From Armillaria gallica (Eukaryota; Basidiomycota; Agaricomycetes; Agaricales; Physalacriaceae), in NCBI GenBank assembly GCA_037576215.1, contig JBANDB010000021.1, positions 744,001 through 808,000 on the forward strand: DNA of 64,000 nucleotides. The letters are read 5' to 3'. The translations under genes and the position numbers were made by a program. How positions within the stretch are numbered: position 1 is the stretch's first letter; the number at the start of each line of letters is the position of its first letter. This document shows, in pieces, positions 11,844-24,159 of the stretch. The notes below the pieces were generated by a model. That model saw only the letters and a program-made list of their open reading frames with translations, did no database searches and was not told the DNA's origin.

Positions 11844-13569
11844 ATGTCTCTTCTAGCATTACCAACAGAGCTACTGGAGAAGATTGTTATTATCGTAAGC
11901 TAAGAGTCCTGAGCTTTCTATCGAAACTTATTCCTCTTTGCAGACCGATCGTCGAGCGATCCGACTGACATGCAAAACTCTCTGCGATGTCGCCACACCT
12001 CTTGTTTTCGAACATATCTATATTGATTTCAGGAAGATTGAAATGCATAAATATCGCGCAATCCGTTTCCTCAAAGAGCTTTCACAGGGTCGACGATTGG
12101 CAAGATTCGTCCGATCGCTGTATTTCATTACCTCCAATGGCATCGACAAGCCCAAATTCAGTCTTCGGGATGCCTTTTTACTGTGGAAGAACAAGGAACC
12201 ATTTTTCGAGAAAGTAGGGAAGCTTATTTTGGCCGCTGTTCTGCAGATGCGAGGTTTGCAAGAGTTCCAGTGAGTACTGAATTCCTCTCGAGTTCCTGAA
12301 TATTCATTCAGTGATGCAGTTGGAAGAATCCCGATAGAGCACGGATGTGCTCAGAGATAATGGACCAAATCATCCAATCACTGAGCCATCATCCTCATCT
12401 CCAATTTGTTTGGGTATCATCGGATGGAATCGACAACGACATCCCTTGCGCACCCTTCCGTGGTTTGACCCACCTGAGGATTAACGGAGACGGTCCTCTT
12501 GATTATGTCCCTGCCATCATCGCCAACAGTCCGAATCTATTCTCGCTCAAAGTGATAATCAGTCACCGTGACTCTGCTTCTCTGCCACACTTTCCTGTGC
12601 TCTCCTTCTTCAGTGCATTCGCCGAGGGAACGCATAGCTCTGTGCAGGCGGTAAACATCGCAGGCGATTACCTCAGTCTGGAGTCGTCAACTATTCCTGC
12701 TCTTATCCCACATCTTCGGAACTTGTCGGAATTCGTCTTACCGGTTGGCTTCGATGTTCCCGATGACTTCTGGAGCGCCTTGCTAGACGCACAGGTGCAC
12801 CTTCGTAACGCGATATCATGCTATGCAAGACAGACCGATTCGTTCCTGGATTATCTTGGAGGTTATCATGGATTGAGGGTGTTACATCTGCGCCTGGTGC
12901 ACGTATATACTGAAGACGCACCGGACGAACTTCATTCACGATTCTTTCGTCGTAACATCATCCCAGCACACTCGTCGAGTTTAACAAGTGTCCTGGTTCA
13001 ACCTGAATATGCAGGATTCTGGTGTTTTGACGTTCGTATGCTCAAAGCTCTATTGCTGTGTCCCAATCTTGTACATATTGGCATCAGTGTCGACGAGCAG
13101 AGGGCTCAAGTGAAACACGATGAGAACGTCATTGTAAGTCTTCCTTTCAACCGTGTCTCCTTCGTGAATTTGACAAACGGCATGCTTACAGATAAAACTA
13201 CTGGAGAATGTTCAACATTGGCATTATCTGGAACAGCTGGAAATCGGAGCCGCGATAACTAATGATCCGACGGTCCGTTCACTCAGTCCTGCCGATGATG
13301 CTCTCAAGAGGGATGTTTGTGTTCACATTGTGAATTGCGCGATGAAATTCCGGTGCACAGACCCGACCCCTCAGATGCTCAAACTGAAGATCGATACAGA
13401 TTTTATATCCGATGTTCAGCTTCGCCTATGTCAATGGGAGCCTAGATCGCAGATTTATACCTTTGTTCCACCATATATCGCGCAGGTGACTATGCACGGT
13501 AGGGAAGCTAGGCCAATTCTTCAAAAGATTGAAAGAGATTCTATAGCTTTCAATTATGTCTTACCTTGA
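11844..13569 (+). CDS. F-box/LRR protein D
   Basis: Intact four-exon gene: 11844-11894, 11944-12269, 12320-13133 and 13192-13569, coding for 522 aa. Exon 1 gives the first F-box half (MSLLALPTELLEKIVII), exon 2 the second (AIRLTCKTLCDVATPLVFEHI), and exons 3-4 the leucine-rich repeats (for example GLTHLRIN, YVPAIIANSPNLFSLKV, MLKALLLCPNLVHIGI). The sum of exons is divisible by three and all junctions are GT-AG. It is the left-arm counterpart of J. Expected role: substrate-binding subunit of an SCF ubiquitin ligase. No target can be read from the sequence. Confidence 0.85.
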
Positions 13570-15030
13570 TGAGTAGTACTATGGTTATGTTTGTAACACG
13601 TCGCTATGTAATATACACACTGTACACGCTTTTTTATGGCTGCAGAGCATTCCTATCTTTAAGGGTCGCGAGGAGCGCACTTCGTAGGGCAGGTTCGTGA
13701 AATATTTGAATGCCTAATCCCGGACGATCCATACACCAGTATAACTAGAGAAATGCAGAAGGTCCACCCAGAGGGTCGCAACTCGGATTCGTGACCACCA
13801 TTCTGAAATACTGTTAAGAATCAGAGTATTTCGAGTAATACACGAGGTAATGAATACTCAAGTAAAACCCGAGTCGTGAGCAAGGATGTCCGAAAGCCGA
13901 GTTCCAACCACCAAGAGGGATCCGATATGGGTGCTAACAAGCGCTAGGCGTAACCGATCAGGGATGCTTAAATCACACAATTAAGTGGACGTTCGAAGAT
14001 GGGTAAAGTTAGATTAAGATATACAATAGTACAGACTGTGATTATATACTAAAGGTTTCGAGTCATTATTGTTCTACAATGTTCTACTGTCTTCTGGTGT
14101 CTGTAAGAAAAATAGAGAAAGTAAGAGAAGAAACGAGCGAGTCACCTTTGGGACCGAGAAGCCCGAGTACATGCATGTGTTGACTCATGGGCCGAGTCGG
14201 CAGGTACCTGATATCCATAACAAATACTTAGCGTATCTGGTACGATCTTGAATCAAGTTTAGGACTGACGAAAGTTGAGCATCGACTCGGACTCCGGAGA
14301 AATCTGAGCACGACTCTGGCAGCTGACCTTAGGGAACTATAAGACTGAGGAGAAGGAGACTGAGTAAAGATGTAGTCGGGGAAGGAGACGGCGAGCGTAT
14401 TCAGTCAATGCAGACCATATAAGACAGAACATCCCGCAAGGATCGGTGTGCTGGGCGAGTGAGTCTTAGAGGCTCTAGGATATGCCACGTATCGATGTGA
14501 AAATGCAGGACTTCGGAGTACAAGGAGGAATTAATTTCGGTGCTAACCCTTGCAAACAGGGGAAGTTTGAGGGAAGTTGAGGGAAGGGGTAATTCTTGCG
14601 GTAGACCAGGCGGCACTCGGGGCCGAGTTTTCTCCAACGGTGCGTCAGGCCAACGCCAGTGTCAAACCTGATACAATTATCCAGGTAGGACTTAGGCAGA
14701 AGGAACCTTCCTGTCAAAAGAAAAGCTACATTTTTTGAGGGAGAAAGAAATTCGCTGCTTCAGTCGTTTCTTTTGTTTGAAAGATCCGAGATCCTTCCTT
14801 TGCGAGCACGGAGACGGTCATACGTGTTGGGTTTTATAACGTATGGCGGTAGAGGACCGGACTCGACGACAGCCTACAGCACTGAGGCAACGTAAGGTTG
14901 GAACCTGGCAGGTAAGTATGCGAAGTGCGAAAAAATAGGTGGAATGAGGTCTGATATTGCAGAACTTCCCATAAATACACGAATGTATGAACAGAAGTCC
15001 TGACTGTACTGTTTCTTCGCAGCAAAGGAC
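13570..15030. other. Gene-free stretch rich in GAGTC/CGAG motifs
   Basis: Between D and the kinase gene there is no convincing coding frame. About 13800-14400 is unusually rich in GAGTC and CGAG words. Such sequence is often seen in LTR-retroelement remnants of agaricomycetes, but I could not define LTR ends or a target-site duplication, so it is left unclassified. Confidence 0.35.
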
Positions 15031-15078
15031 GAAAGTTTTATTTATTTATTTATTTGGAATAATATTTCGAGCACGAGG

Positions 15079-15095
15079 CACGTGCTGTGACGTCA
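15079..15095. promoter_or_regulatory. E-box plus CRE upstream of the Fab1-like gene
   Basis: CACGTG (15079-15084) is followed 3 bp later by a perfect TGACGTCA (15088-15095), 77 bp before the chosen start codon. The CRE is exact in two of the decayed copies (9468-9475 and 62552-62559) and differs at one base in a third (51783-51790). The E-box is intact in the copy at 51795-51800. This suggests bZIP/bHLH control of the family. Confidence 0.5.
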
Positions 15096-15172
15096 CATCC
15101 ATTTCATGGTCCTTTCATTTCAACCACGACGACCGACCACTGCGACGACGACGACGACGAATCCATGCCCGA

Positions 15173-18100
15173 ATGAACGCCCACCACAAGCCCTTGCCTT
15201 CGCTGCCATCGACAACGCCAACACTTTCTTCACTGACTATCGACAAGGACGGCAATACTGACACAAACGACGACATAGGAGATCTATGGACCGAAGGGAG
15301 GGCGCATCGTGGCCAGGTGCTAGAATTTCTTGGCATAGGGACCGGCATTCTTGATGAGGTGCTGGACGAGATGGGACGAGCGGTGTTGCCAGCATTGACG
15401 ACAACGACGACGAAGGTGGTACACGACGCTGGGGTCGTCGAGGACGTCACCTTGGCTGAAAGGGATTTGACAGCCAAGGAAAACCAAGGTGAACATCGCG
15501 CGTCAAGTCTCACGATGCCGAGGCTCCTGCTTCACTTGTGTATCGAGCGCCAACAACCGGAGCCAGTTGAAGATTATGGTTTCTATATTGTTCGCGCCGC
15601 CACCCGGAATCGTATTCAGAATAAAGTGAAGGTCCAATTTAGAGACGGAATCTGGGACGGGCAGGCATTATTTGGTAGAAAAGGTTCGTCGTCGTCGATT
15701 CTTCGTCTTACTGTTCTCACTTTTACTCTCGTAGATACTGCCAATCTTGCTCGGACGGTCAGTTCCTCCACAGCTGCTGAATCAGGTCAGGTCATAAATG
15801 CGACTGAAGGCAAGGGTTCGTTAGTACCATGATAATATTCCATTTATTTCAACTCTCTGCACTAGGATCCTATGTCGGCGGTACCTTCACCGTCATTACT
15901 TCGAATCCCGAGTCAGACAAGGAGATATGGCAGAATCGGATCCGTTGCGCAGTTTACCTCCATCTTTCACTTCTGCTGGAGCAAGCCTTCCTACGGGGGT
16001 GTGGGGTACCGCTCAACTTCCCCTCATCAGCACCAACGCTTTCGCCTATTACCCCACCACGTATGACCTCCTCACCCGTAGCGATGGAATCGGGCTCGTC
16101 AAGGCGCAATGCCTTCATTCCCAGCAGTGTACGCTCATGGTTCGGAAGTTTTGGCACCAGCGTTCACAGCCGAAGCCTTGGACCACTTGGTACCAGGAAG
16201 CCAGGAAGCGGAAGCTTGGAGTTAGCACCCACGAAGAGCTCAGAGGATGCACCACTTCCGAGGCTGAAGCGACTTCTTTCTCACAGACACTCTCACTCGC
16301 TCTCGGTTGCCGACGAACAGCCCAATGAGCATATTCGGCATCGCAACCGCAAGCCGCCGATACGACAATCCGCTGCGCATCATTCCCTGTTCTCGACGAG
16401 TCCGAATATTGCGTTTCCACCATCTTCGCGATCTGCAGGCGTCGAGGCCTGGGTCCGTATGCAAGGACTGACGTACCTCGAGGATGAGAAAGAGCATTAC
16501 GTGCGGTTCTATGGACACGGGGATCGCAGGCTTTCAGAGGTCGTCAGAGATATGTTTCATGCGAAAGAGGGAGATGCCATGTGCCCAAGAATTAGGAAAT
16601 GGGTGCATGCGAGCGTCAATGTCCTCGCTGAGGTCGGACCGGAGACCATTCGTCCTTCTTCGGAGGATGCGATGATTGTCGACGAAGAGAAGGAGGAGAA
16701 GGACCAAGACAATGAGGACGAGGAACTCTCGCTGTACCTGAGCTGTGCCACATGCGGAACGAAGACCGATATGAAAAGTCTCGGGAATGCTGCTGGGTCA
16801 GTACCTCATTTTTCTAGTCATTTCCTCGTTCTTTGCCGTCGCCTTGACACTCTCTGGCTTTTCTCGGCGAGCCGTTGTCGATTTCATCGGGCGCTTATTG
16901 GCAGGCGTCTGTCAAAACGCAAAAACCTACTTACATACCTTTCGTGTTTATCATCGGGTCACATTTACTGATCACGTTTTCTCCTTTGTAAAGGCTACTG
17001 TCGTTCTCTAAATTCCTCGAACTACTCATATATCGCCCGCCCTCACCGACTATATGCTCCTGTCCAGCTCCCGTCAACATACGGTACAACTTCCAGGGAA
17101 ACGGGAAGGAGGTACGGTTCTGGAGGCAAGAGCTAAGCGGTGTGTACGAAGTACGGGTGCCGCGGGTGCAAGTTATCGAGGGCGACGCTGCTCATGGCGG
17201 ATCTTCGTTTTCATCAAAAGCGAAAGATGAAGGCGAGGATAACCCGGAGAAGGTCGAACTACGACGGGAGATCCGTGCTTGGTGGGAGGATATTGGCAAG
17301 AGATTGGATTTACTCGAAGCAGATGAAGCTCGACGTTCGGATGACGAGTATGAACATGAGTGGACCCGGTCCAAGGCTCTTCCCAGAGTACCATCTGAGT
17401 GGGTCGACTATGACGGCGACGAATCCGAAGAGCCGGTCTCAGTCGACGGGTTACCCGCGGCGACATCAGCCAAGGATGACAAGGTTTCCGGATTCTATCC
17501 TCCTACCACTGAGACGAATAGATCGATATCAGATCTTCGAGAATCATTCCACCGAAAAGAACAGGCCCTCTACGCGGAGCTAGGGCGTACGCCCGTGGAG
17601 AGGCTTAATGATATCCGGCGAGGATTCTTGAAGGGGGGGAGAAGGGCACTTGAGGAGCTTGAAGGGACGGCCAAAGTGCCTCACACAGTGAATCAGAATT
17701 CGGTGCTGACAGTTATGAACGATAAGGGCGCCATGAAACTTGAAGGAGGGACGGCATCGTCGAATCCCGACTGGTGGGGGGACAAGAGCCACGTCTTGGC
17801 TGGAGGTAATGTTGTTGTCAGGGAGGATGATTGGGGGAGTGTGATTGCATGGTGTCTGAGGTCTGTTTTTTTCTTCTTTTCTGCTGTTCTTCTACTGATG
17901 ATACATCCTTCTAGTTCTCCGAAATATCAGCGCGAACTTGAGGCTATGTCAAGCGCGGAACCGTCTAGTCGACCACCTTTACGACTGCCGTCAAGCTCAT
18001 CTTATCACCCTCCTTCGTTTACTGCTAAGGCACCCTTCGTTTCTCCCGCCCTATCCACCTCCACGTCGTCATCCACGGCATCATTCTTCTCTGCAGTCTT

Positions 18101-19552
18101 TCGTGCTCCGACGTCTGCACCAGAGTGGAATTTGGAAGATCACGAATTGCATGTTTGCAGGAAAGGCGTTGGTGTCGGCCTGGGACTAGTGATGGGCGTA
18201 GGAGGGATGAGCGGTCGGTTCGGAAGTTTGGCGGGATTAGGGAAGGGGAAGATAGGTGACGAGAAGGACGGGACTGTAAAAAGCAGCACAGCCGGAGGTC
18301 TGATCAGCGTCGGTAGTGCGAGCGTTGTGGTTTCCAAAGAGGAAGGAGTTGTTGCCCCTGTACTGCCACCAAAAGACAGCCTTGAAGTGCCGACTTTGGC
18401 TACTGTCAAAGACAGGGAACGAGAAGGCTCGTTCTTTGCGAACGCGTTGAGGAGTGTTCGGCTCCTAGCGGACGCTGCCGGCATCGATGAGCGGCCACAT
18501 GTGAGATGTGATCTGTCGGTCAAAGGAGCAGGCGGAGCGGTGAAGAAGTGGAGCGTGACGGTGTATTACGCTAGAGAATTCGAGGAGCTAAGGAGGCGGT
18601 GTGGGGTTGGTAAGGGCGGGGCGGCGGGCATAGGCGAGTATGTCAAGAGCCTGCGCCGGACGCAGGGGTGGGATGCGCAAGGAGGCAAGAGTCGCGTTGG
18701 ATTCTGGCGCACGGCTGATGGACGGTATATAATGAAAGAGCTGGTCAGCAAGTGGGGAGTGGCAGATCTGTAAGTTTACCTGCGTGTCCTCTAGAGAGTC
18801 GAGCTCATTGATTGTTCGTGCAGACAAGTTCTTCTCTCCCTGGCACCGGAGTACTTTGCCTATATCAACGATACATCGGGACGAGATAGTACGATGGTGA
18901 AGATGCTTGGTGTGTACTCCGTCGAGGGACCAGGCGGGGAAAAAGCGGATTTGGTCGTGATGGAGAACCTTTTCTACGGATATGCGGGTGGGCTGAGGAT
19001 GTTTGATCTGAAAGGGATGAAGGGTCGACGGTCGAAGCCGGTCGTTACGTCGGAGGAAGATGGTGAACATAAAGCCAAGGAGGATAAAGGCAAGACGCTG
19101 TTTGATGGGGAGTGGATTGATATGCAGCGTGAAAAGACGATATTGGTTGACCCGCACTCGAAGAAGATGCTGCGGGAGGCGATACAGAGGGACGCGGAGT
19201 TTTTGACGAAGGGTAATATCATGGACTATTCGCTCCTTGTGGGGATTGGAGAAGGGCCGGAGCGACTCTTGGTGGTCGGCTTGGTCGATACGATAGGTCT
19301 GTGTCGTTCGTTTGGTATGACGTACTCGCTGACGGTCTCTCAGGTAGTTATACGTTTGCAAAGACTATTGAAAGCAAGGCGAAGCAAAATCTCAACCTGC
19401 CCGGCCGGGAGAAGGGCGAGGTCACGGTGATTCCGCCCAAGGAGTACGAAGAGAGGTTCGTCAAAGCGGTAGATAGGTATTTCGTGCGATGTCCGGACAG
19501 GTCGATGTCTCTGGATGAGACGGTAGACGGGGAGTTGGGTACGGTGCTGTAA
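15173..19552 (+). CDS. Truncated Fab1/PIKfyve-type phosphatidylinositol phosphate kinase
   Basis: Seven exons (15173-15683, 15735-15815, 15866-16796, 16994-17860, 17915-18769, 18824-19296, 19344-19552) encode about 1308 aa. Order of parts: a reduced remnant of the chaperonin-like CCT domain (~40-250), a serine-rich linker, the Fab1-specific cysteine segment (LSCATCGTKT, then SFSKFLELLIY and YEVRVPRVQV), and a C-terminal PIP-kinase domain with GRYIMKEL, VVMENLFYG, FDLKGMKGR, NIMDYSLLVGI and LVDTIGSYTFAKT. Key DLKG and DYSLL residues are present. Canonical Fab1 proteins exceed 2000 aa and start with a FYVE domain; neither that domain nor most of the CCT domain is present here. Expected reaction: PtdIns3P to PtdIns(3,5)P2 at endosome or vacuole membranes. 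Without FYVE, membrane targeting must differ. The start is the first in-frame ATG after the conserved promoter. Confidence 0.8.
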
Positions 19553-19810
19553 GACGTAATTTGGGCTGAGTAGAGATATTCTATGATAATGATTAGTAGT
19601 ATGGACTTGGACTTTGTAGCGATAGGTGTAGATGTAGAGGTGTAGTCATTGCATTGTTGTATTGTTGTACTTTCTTCGGTTGCTCACGCCTATTATAGCT
19701 TGAAATGATGAACATATGGAGTGAAGTATTGCTTATAGACAGCATATATTGCATAGCGATCGTCCTAGAAAACGGTTATAGCTGTTAAGTATCTAATCCT
19801 TTCAGCCTCC

Positions 19811-21519
19811 TCATGATCCTTCGTCATTTTCATAGCCCGCTTTACCTCCTCCGACAACCGCAACCGACAAAAGTGATAAATCTTGGATATGGGAAAGACG
19901 GGGAGCACGGGCAGTAGAAACACTTTCTCGAAGGTGAAGACATGCGAAACCTGTATGGGTCTGCAGCTTGAGCATCTGACGGGTGGGGCGTCTGCACTGG
20001 AAATCGCTGACACGGCACATAATGGAGGCACAAACATCCCTCGTGGGAGATTTATTGGCGGGAATGGGTGCACGGAACCTGGTATCGATAGGTATCACTG
20101 CACCTATGTCAAGTGTTTCCAAATGGTGCCAACGGTGGAGATTCTTCAGTAGCTTTGTCTTTACAAAGGACAGTCACATTCATGAAATGGATACAGACGA
20201 AAGTAAAACTCACAATGACGTTGTTGCAATACTCCACTCGTGCCCTCTCCCCATCAACACTTATACCGATGTACACAAGATTGGCACACAATAGTAGAAC
20301 CTCAAGCATGGGAACATCGAAACACCAGTATCCTGCACATGCAGGTTTCACCACAACAACCGTTAAACTCAATGAATTTATCGGGATGATGTTACGAAGA
20401 AAGAATTGTGCACGGCCATCCTGTACATCATAGGAGCTTCTTCGCCCCAGTCGCAGATGTACCTCCTCCAATCGATCATAACATCTGAGATAATTCAGGA
20501 AAGAATCCTGCAGTTCTAAACGGCTTGACGTTACAGAACGGAGGAACACATTTGCGTCGAACAAGGCATTCCAGAACGCGTCGGGAACATTAAAGCCCAC
20601 GGGTATGCGGAAATCTGATAGGTCCCGCAAGTGCGGGATAAGAGATGAAATCGTTGACGTCTCCATACTGAGGTAATCACCAGAGAGGATCAATTGCTGC
20701 ACAGAGCTATATGATCCCTCGGGGAACTTGCCGAAGAGAGAGAGCACAGGAAATTGTGAAGGGAGGCTACGGTGATAGATGATCACTTTGAGCCTGAATA
20801 GATTGGGACTGTTAGCGATGATGGAAGGAGCATAATCCAATGTGCCGTTCCCGTCAATAGTCAGATGAGTCAAACTATGGAAGGGCGCGCAAGGAATGTC
20901 CTTCTTGAATTCATATGTTGATATCGAAACGAAACAGAGATGAGGACTCTTGCTTAGTGAATCAATTATTTGACCGATTATCTTCGAGAATATCTCTGCT
21001 CGACTCGGGTTCTGCCAACTGTAACACTGAGTACGTATCCAAGAACTCGTGAGGAACTTTACTTACTGGAACTCTTTTAAAGCTTGCATCTGCGGAACAG
21101 CGGCCAAAATAAGTTTCGATATGGTCTCGAAAAATGTCTCTCCGTTCTTCAACAGTGATAATGCGTCCCAGAAACCGCTTAAATTCGACTTGTGGTCGCC
21201 AGAGGATGTACAGAAGTACAGGGCTCGGATGAATCTGCCCAATCGTCGACCTTGTGAAAGCTCCTTGAGAAAGTGGATTGTGTGAGATTTCTCCTTTTCC
21301 ATCTTCTTTAAATCTATATAAGTAGAAGCGTTCGAAAACAAAGGGTGTGGCGACATCACAGAGAGTTCTACAAGTCAGTCGGATCGCTGGATGGCAGCTA
21401 GTACCATAGAAAGGAGTAGCCTATGAAGAAGAGTGAGATAGAACACAGCACTTATGAATCTGGCTTACACAGGTAACAATCTTTTCGAGTAGCTCTGCAG
21501 GCAACTCAAGGAGGGACAT
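19811..21519 (-). pseudogene. F-box/LRR gene E, frame-broken
   Basis: Starts at 21519 (MSLLELPAELLEKIVT) and keeps the family intron pattern and long LRR exon (LTHLTIDGNGTLDYAPSIIA, MLEVLLLCANLVYIGISV). A likely 4-bp insertion near 21312-21326 (plus-strand context CTATATAAGTAG) shifts the frame between the F-box and the first LRRs. A second shift near 19900 moves the ancestral ending (KIYHFCRLRLSEEV) out of frame, leaving a novel tail that stops at 19811. It is convergent with the kinase gene, 258 bp apart. Counterpart of intact gene I on the other arm: the ~70 bp before both starts match. Translation of a shorter product cannot be excluded. Confidence 0.75.
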
Positions 21520-21687
21520 GATGACATGAGATACGGCAGGCGCGGACCGGCATCACCTGTTGTTGATTTAGGGCGGGCACGAATTGCCCTCAGCTATACT
21601 TTTCGTTGCTCACGAGAAATCAGATAAGTTATGGTGTACAAATTGACGCGCAAATATATTGACATAGATAAAGGCAGAGGATGTCCT

Positions 21688-22898
21688 TCATGAATCATAT
21701 TCCTCCGAAATCACTCGTGGCTCGCGTCGTGCTTTAGTTGCTTTAGCTTTTAATACCCGCTCGCCCCAATAAGAGAGATGATCTGAAAAGAAGGAATACT
21801 CCTCGCTCGGAAGTGAATAGTGTCGGAGTTGGAGGGAATACGCAAGGTCCGTGTATATCCGCAGATCCAGCATCTGAGCTGATGGATCTTTGTAGCGACA
21901 AGCGGTGACAAGTTTATGAACCCGAGCGCGGGATCTATATCATGCCAGCAAAGCAAGGACATCCAGAACTCATCGGATATTTCAAACCCAATCGGAACAT
22001 TGAAGTCGGATAAATTGCGCAGGTGAGGGATGAGAGCTGGATCGATGGATGGATCCAGACTAAAGTAGTTGCCTGATAGACGGATGATATACAAAGAGCT
22101 CTGTACTCCTTCAGGAAACGCGCTGAAGAGAAATAACACGGGAAAGTGTGACGGAGAAGGGTGATCGTAACGAAAGGCGGATATTCTTAGCTCGAATAGG
22201 TTCGGGCTGTTCGCAATGATGGAAGGTGCCCAATCAATTGTACCGCGTCCTCTGACATGCAGAGATGTTAGATGATGAAAAGGTGCGCAAGGAACACTCT
22301 GTTTGATCTTCCCGACAGAGATTGAAACAGATCTGATACGTGGAAGGGTGCTGATGCAATAGACAACGTCTCTAAGCGTCGCCCACTCCACTGATACCCG
22401 GCCATACATAGCCCAACTAAAGCACCCGTAAACACAATTCAATTCAGTAAGTCTATGTACTTACTGGAAGTGTTCCAAAGACCGCATCAGGGGAACAGCA
22501 GCCAGCAAGAGGTCGCAAACGGTCCGATGAAAGGGAGCTTCCTTCTTGAATAACGATATCGCATTCCATAACTGAGTGAGATTGGGTTTTTTATGAACGA
22601 CTGGAAATGGATGACTCGGACAAATCTGGCCAATTGTCTGCCTCCGGGCAGTTCCTTGAGAAATGTGATAGACTGAGACCTATTAGAATTGATATAACGG
22701 AGATTTATGTGGATATTTTCGAAGACGAAGGGTGTGGCGACGTCGCGGAGAACTTGACAAGTCAAGCGAATTGCCTGATAATTACCATATCTGGCCTTGT
22801 AGGGACGACTTAGACGTCGGTTATGAGAAATTTTGAAGCATACTCACCTCAACAACAATTGTTTCCAGAAGTTCTGCTGGTAAGACAAGAATCGACAT
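21688..22898 (-). pseudogene. F-box/LRR gene F, internally deleted
   Basis: Starts at 22898 (MSILVLPAELLETIVV). The second F-box half reads AIRLTCQVLRDVATPFVFEN. A frameshift at the homopolymer near 22582-22592 moves the remaining exon-2 sequence (LWNAISLFKKEAPFHRTV) out of frame. The LRR exon reads normally (CAPFHHLTSLHVRG, AFPEGVQSSLYII) until FEISDEFWMSLL near 21960. It then jumps directly to the last exon (AQMLDLRIYTDLAYSLQLR), so roughly 550 bp of the LRR region and an intron are deleted. Confidence 0.75.
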
Positions 22899-24159
22899 GA
22901 TAGCATTTTTACAAACCACCATCAGCTCCTTATTAGGAAGGCGATTTGGCGTCTCGAAACAGCGTTGAAAAGCGCATAAAACCACCTATAATCGCCCCCA
23001 ATGTCCTGTGAAGGCACGCTGCAGAGTCTCTCTTAACCAGATAGGCGTATTCAAGGCGGAGTACCCTTTAGATCCCACTTTCGTGGAAGGGCCGCCTCAT
23101 TGGCACAAACCTTGCTGGCATTTTCAACCTTACTTCGTGACCTGATTGCGGCAGTTATTGTACCAGCCTGTGCCACGCTTCCATATCCTGGTCTTCAGAG
23201 TCCCTTGGGGGTGCCAATTTATACACTGGGAGCTTGCGAGCACCATCTCGGGTCGGCATGTTTTAAGGTTTCCTCCATTTGGTGCGCCGAGATGCCGTTG
23301 CCCCGAACTGTACAGGCTGCCGGGTTTGCCCATATCCCGGCTCGGCTCGGCTCAAATCGTGCTGCTGCGAGAAGCTCAGTGAATTTGTGGTTCACTCGCA
23401 TCGCATGTTCACCAGATTTTTGTCATACCCAGCGGCGTTTTCAGTCTGAAATACATCAGAGCCTGATCAATGTATACTAATCACTTAAAGAGAAATTTAC
23501 ACGCTAGTACGGTCATAGCATATGAGCCATCGAAGGCCATATGGAAAATTATTACTGCGTCACACCAAGCAATTTTATATAGCACGCATGGACGGTCATC
23601 TCATTCTTCGATGCAAGTCTGATGCTATGCAGTCGCTGATGGAATTGTTACTAGACGTATGGGTTAAATTCATCTATAAGATACTTCACACTGGTGTACA
23701 CTGCGGATCTATGACAGTACCATTATACACAGAAACTGGAATTACCTCGCCTCCGACCCCATTTTCAGACTCCAGATTGGTCCTCAGGCCGAGTTCCTGA
23801 AGAATATACTTCAGGGAAAGACACCTGATGTGCACGACAATTGCGCTCTGGTGGGGTTAGCATGGGGGGGATTATTGATTTCGAGTTTACCGTCTATAGG
23901 TCCTCAAGTTCTACAACGGCGGGTTACTCTGTCTGGGTTTCTCGGCCGTGAGCTCGGCTTGGGGAATAAGTAGAGGGTAGTGAGGTTACTAGGGTTTCGT
24001 AGTGCAGTTGCCTGTATCCTTGCGTCCGGCGTGCCTGAAGGTACCGTGCCGTGTAATGATGAGATGAGATGAGATAGCAGGACGAACAGACCAATTTGAT
24101 TTTGAATATCATGTTTCTGGCTTCCACGTGACACAGCGGCTCCTTGATCTCGACCGACC
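22899..24159. other. Intergenic, no gene seen
   Basis: No family-like frame is visible. 23100-23480 is open on both strands without a recognisable motif. A short GATGA repeat lies at about 24056-24075. Confidence 0.45.

Noticed and set aside
13800..14400. Full LTR retrotransposon
   Set aside because: GAGTC-rich wording suggests it, but no LTR pair, TG...CA ends, target duplication or polymerase frame could be found.
23100..23480. 126-aa open frame with an opposing frame on the other strand
   Set aside because: Low-information sequence, no family resemblance, no introns or promoter.
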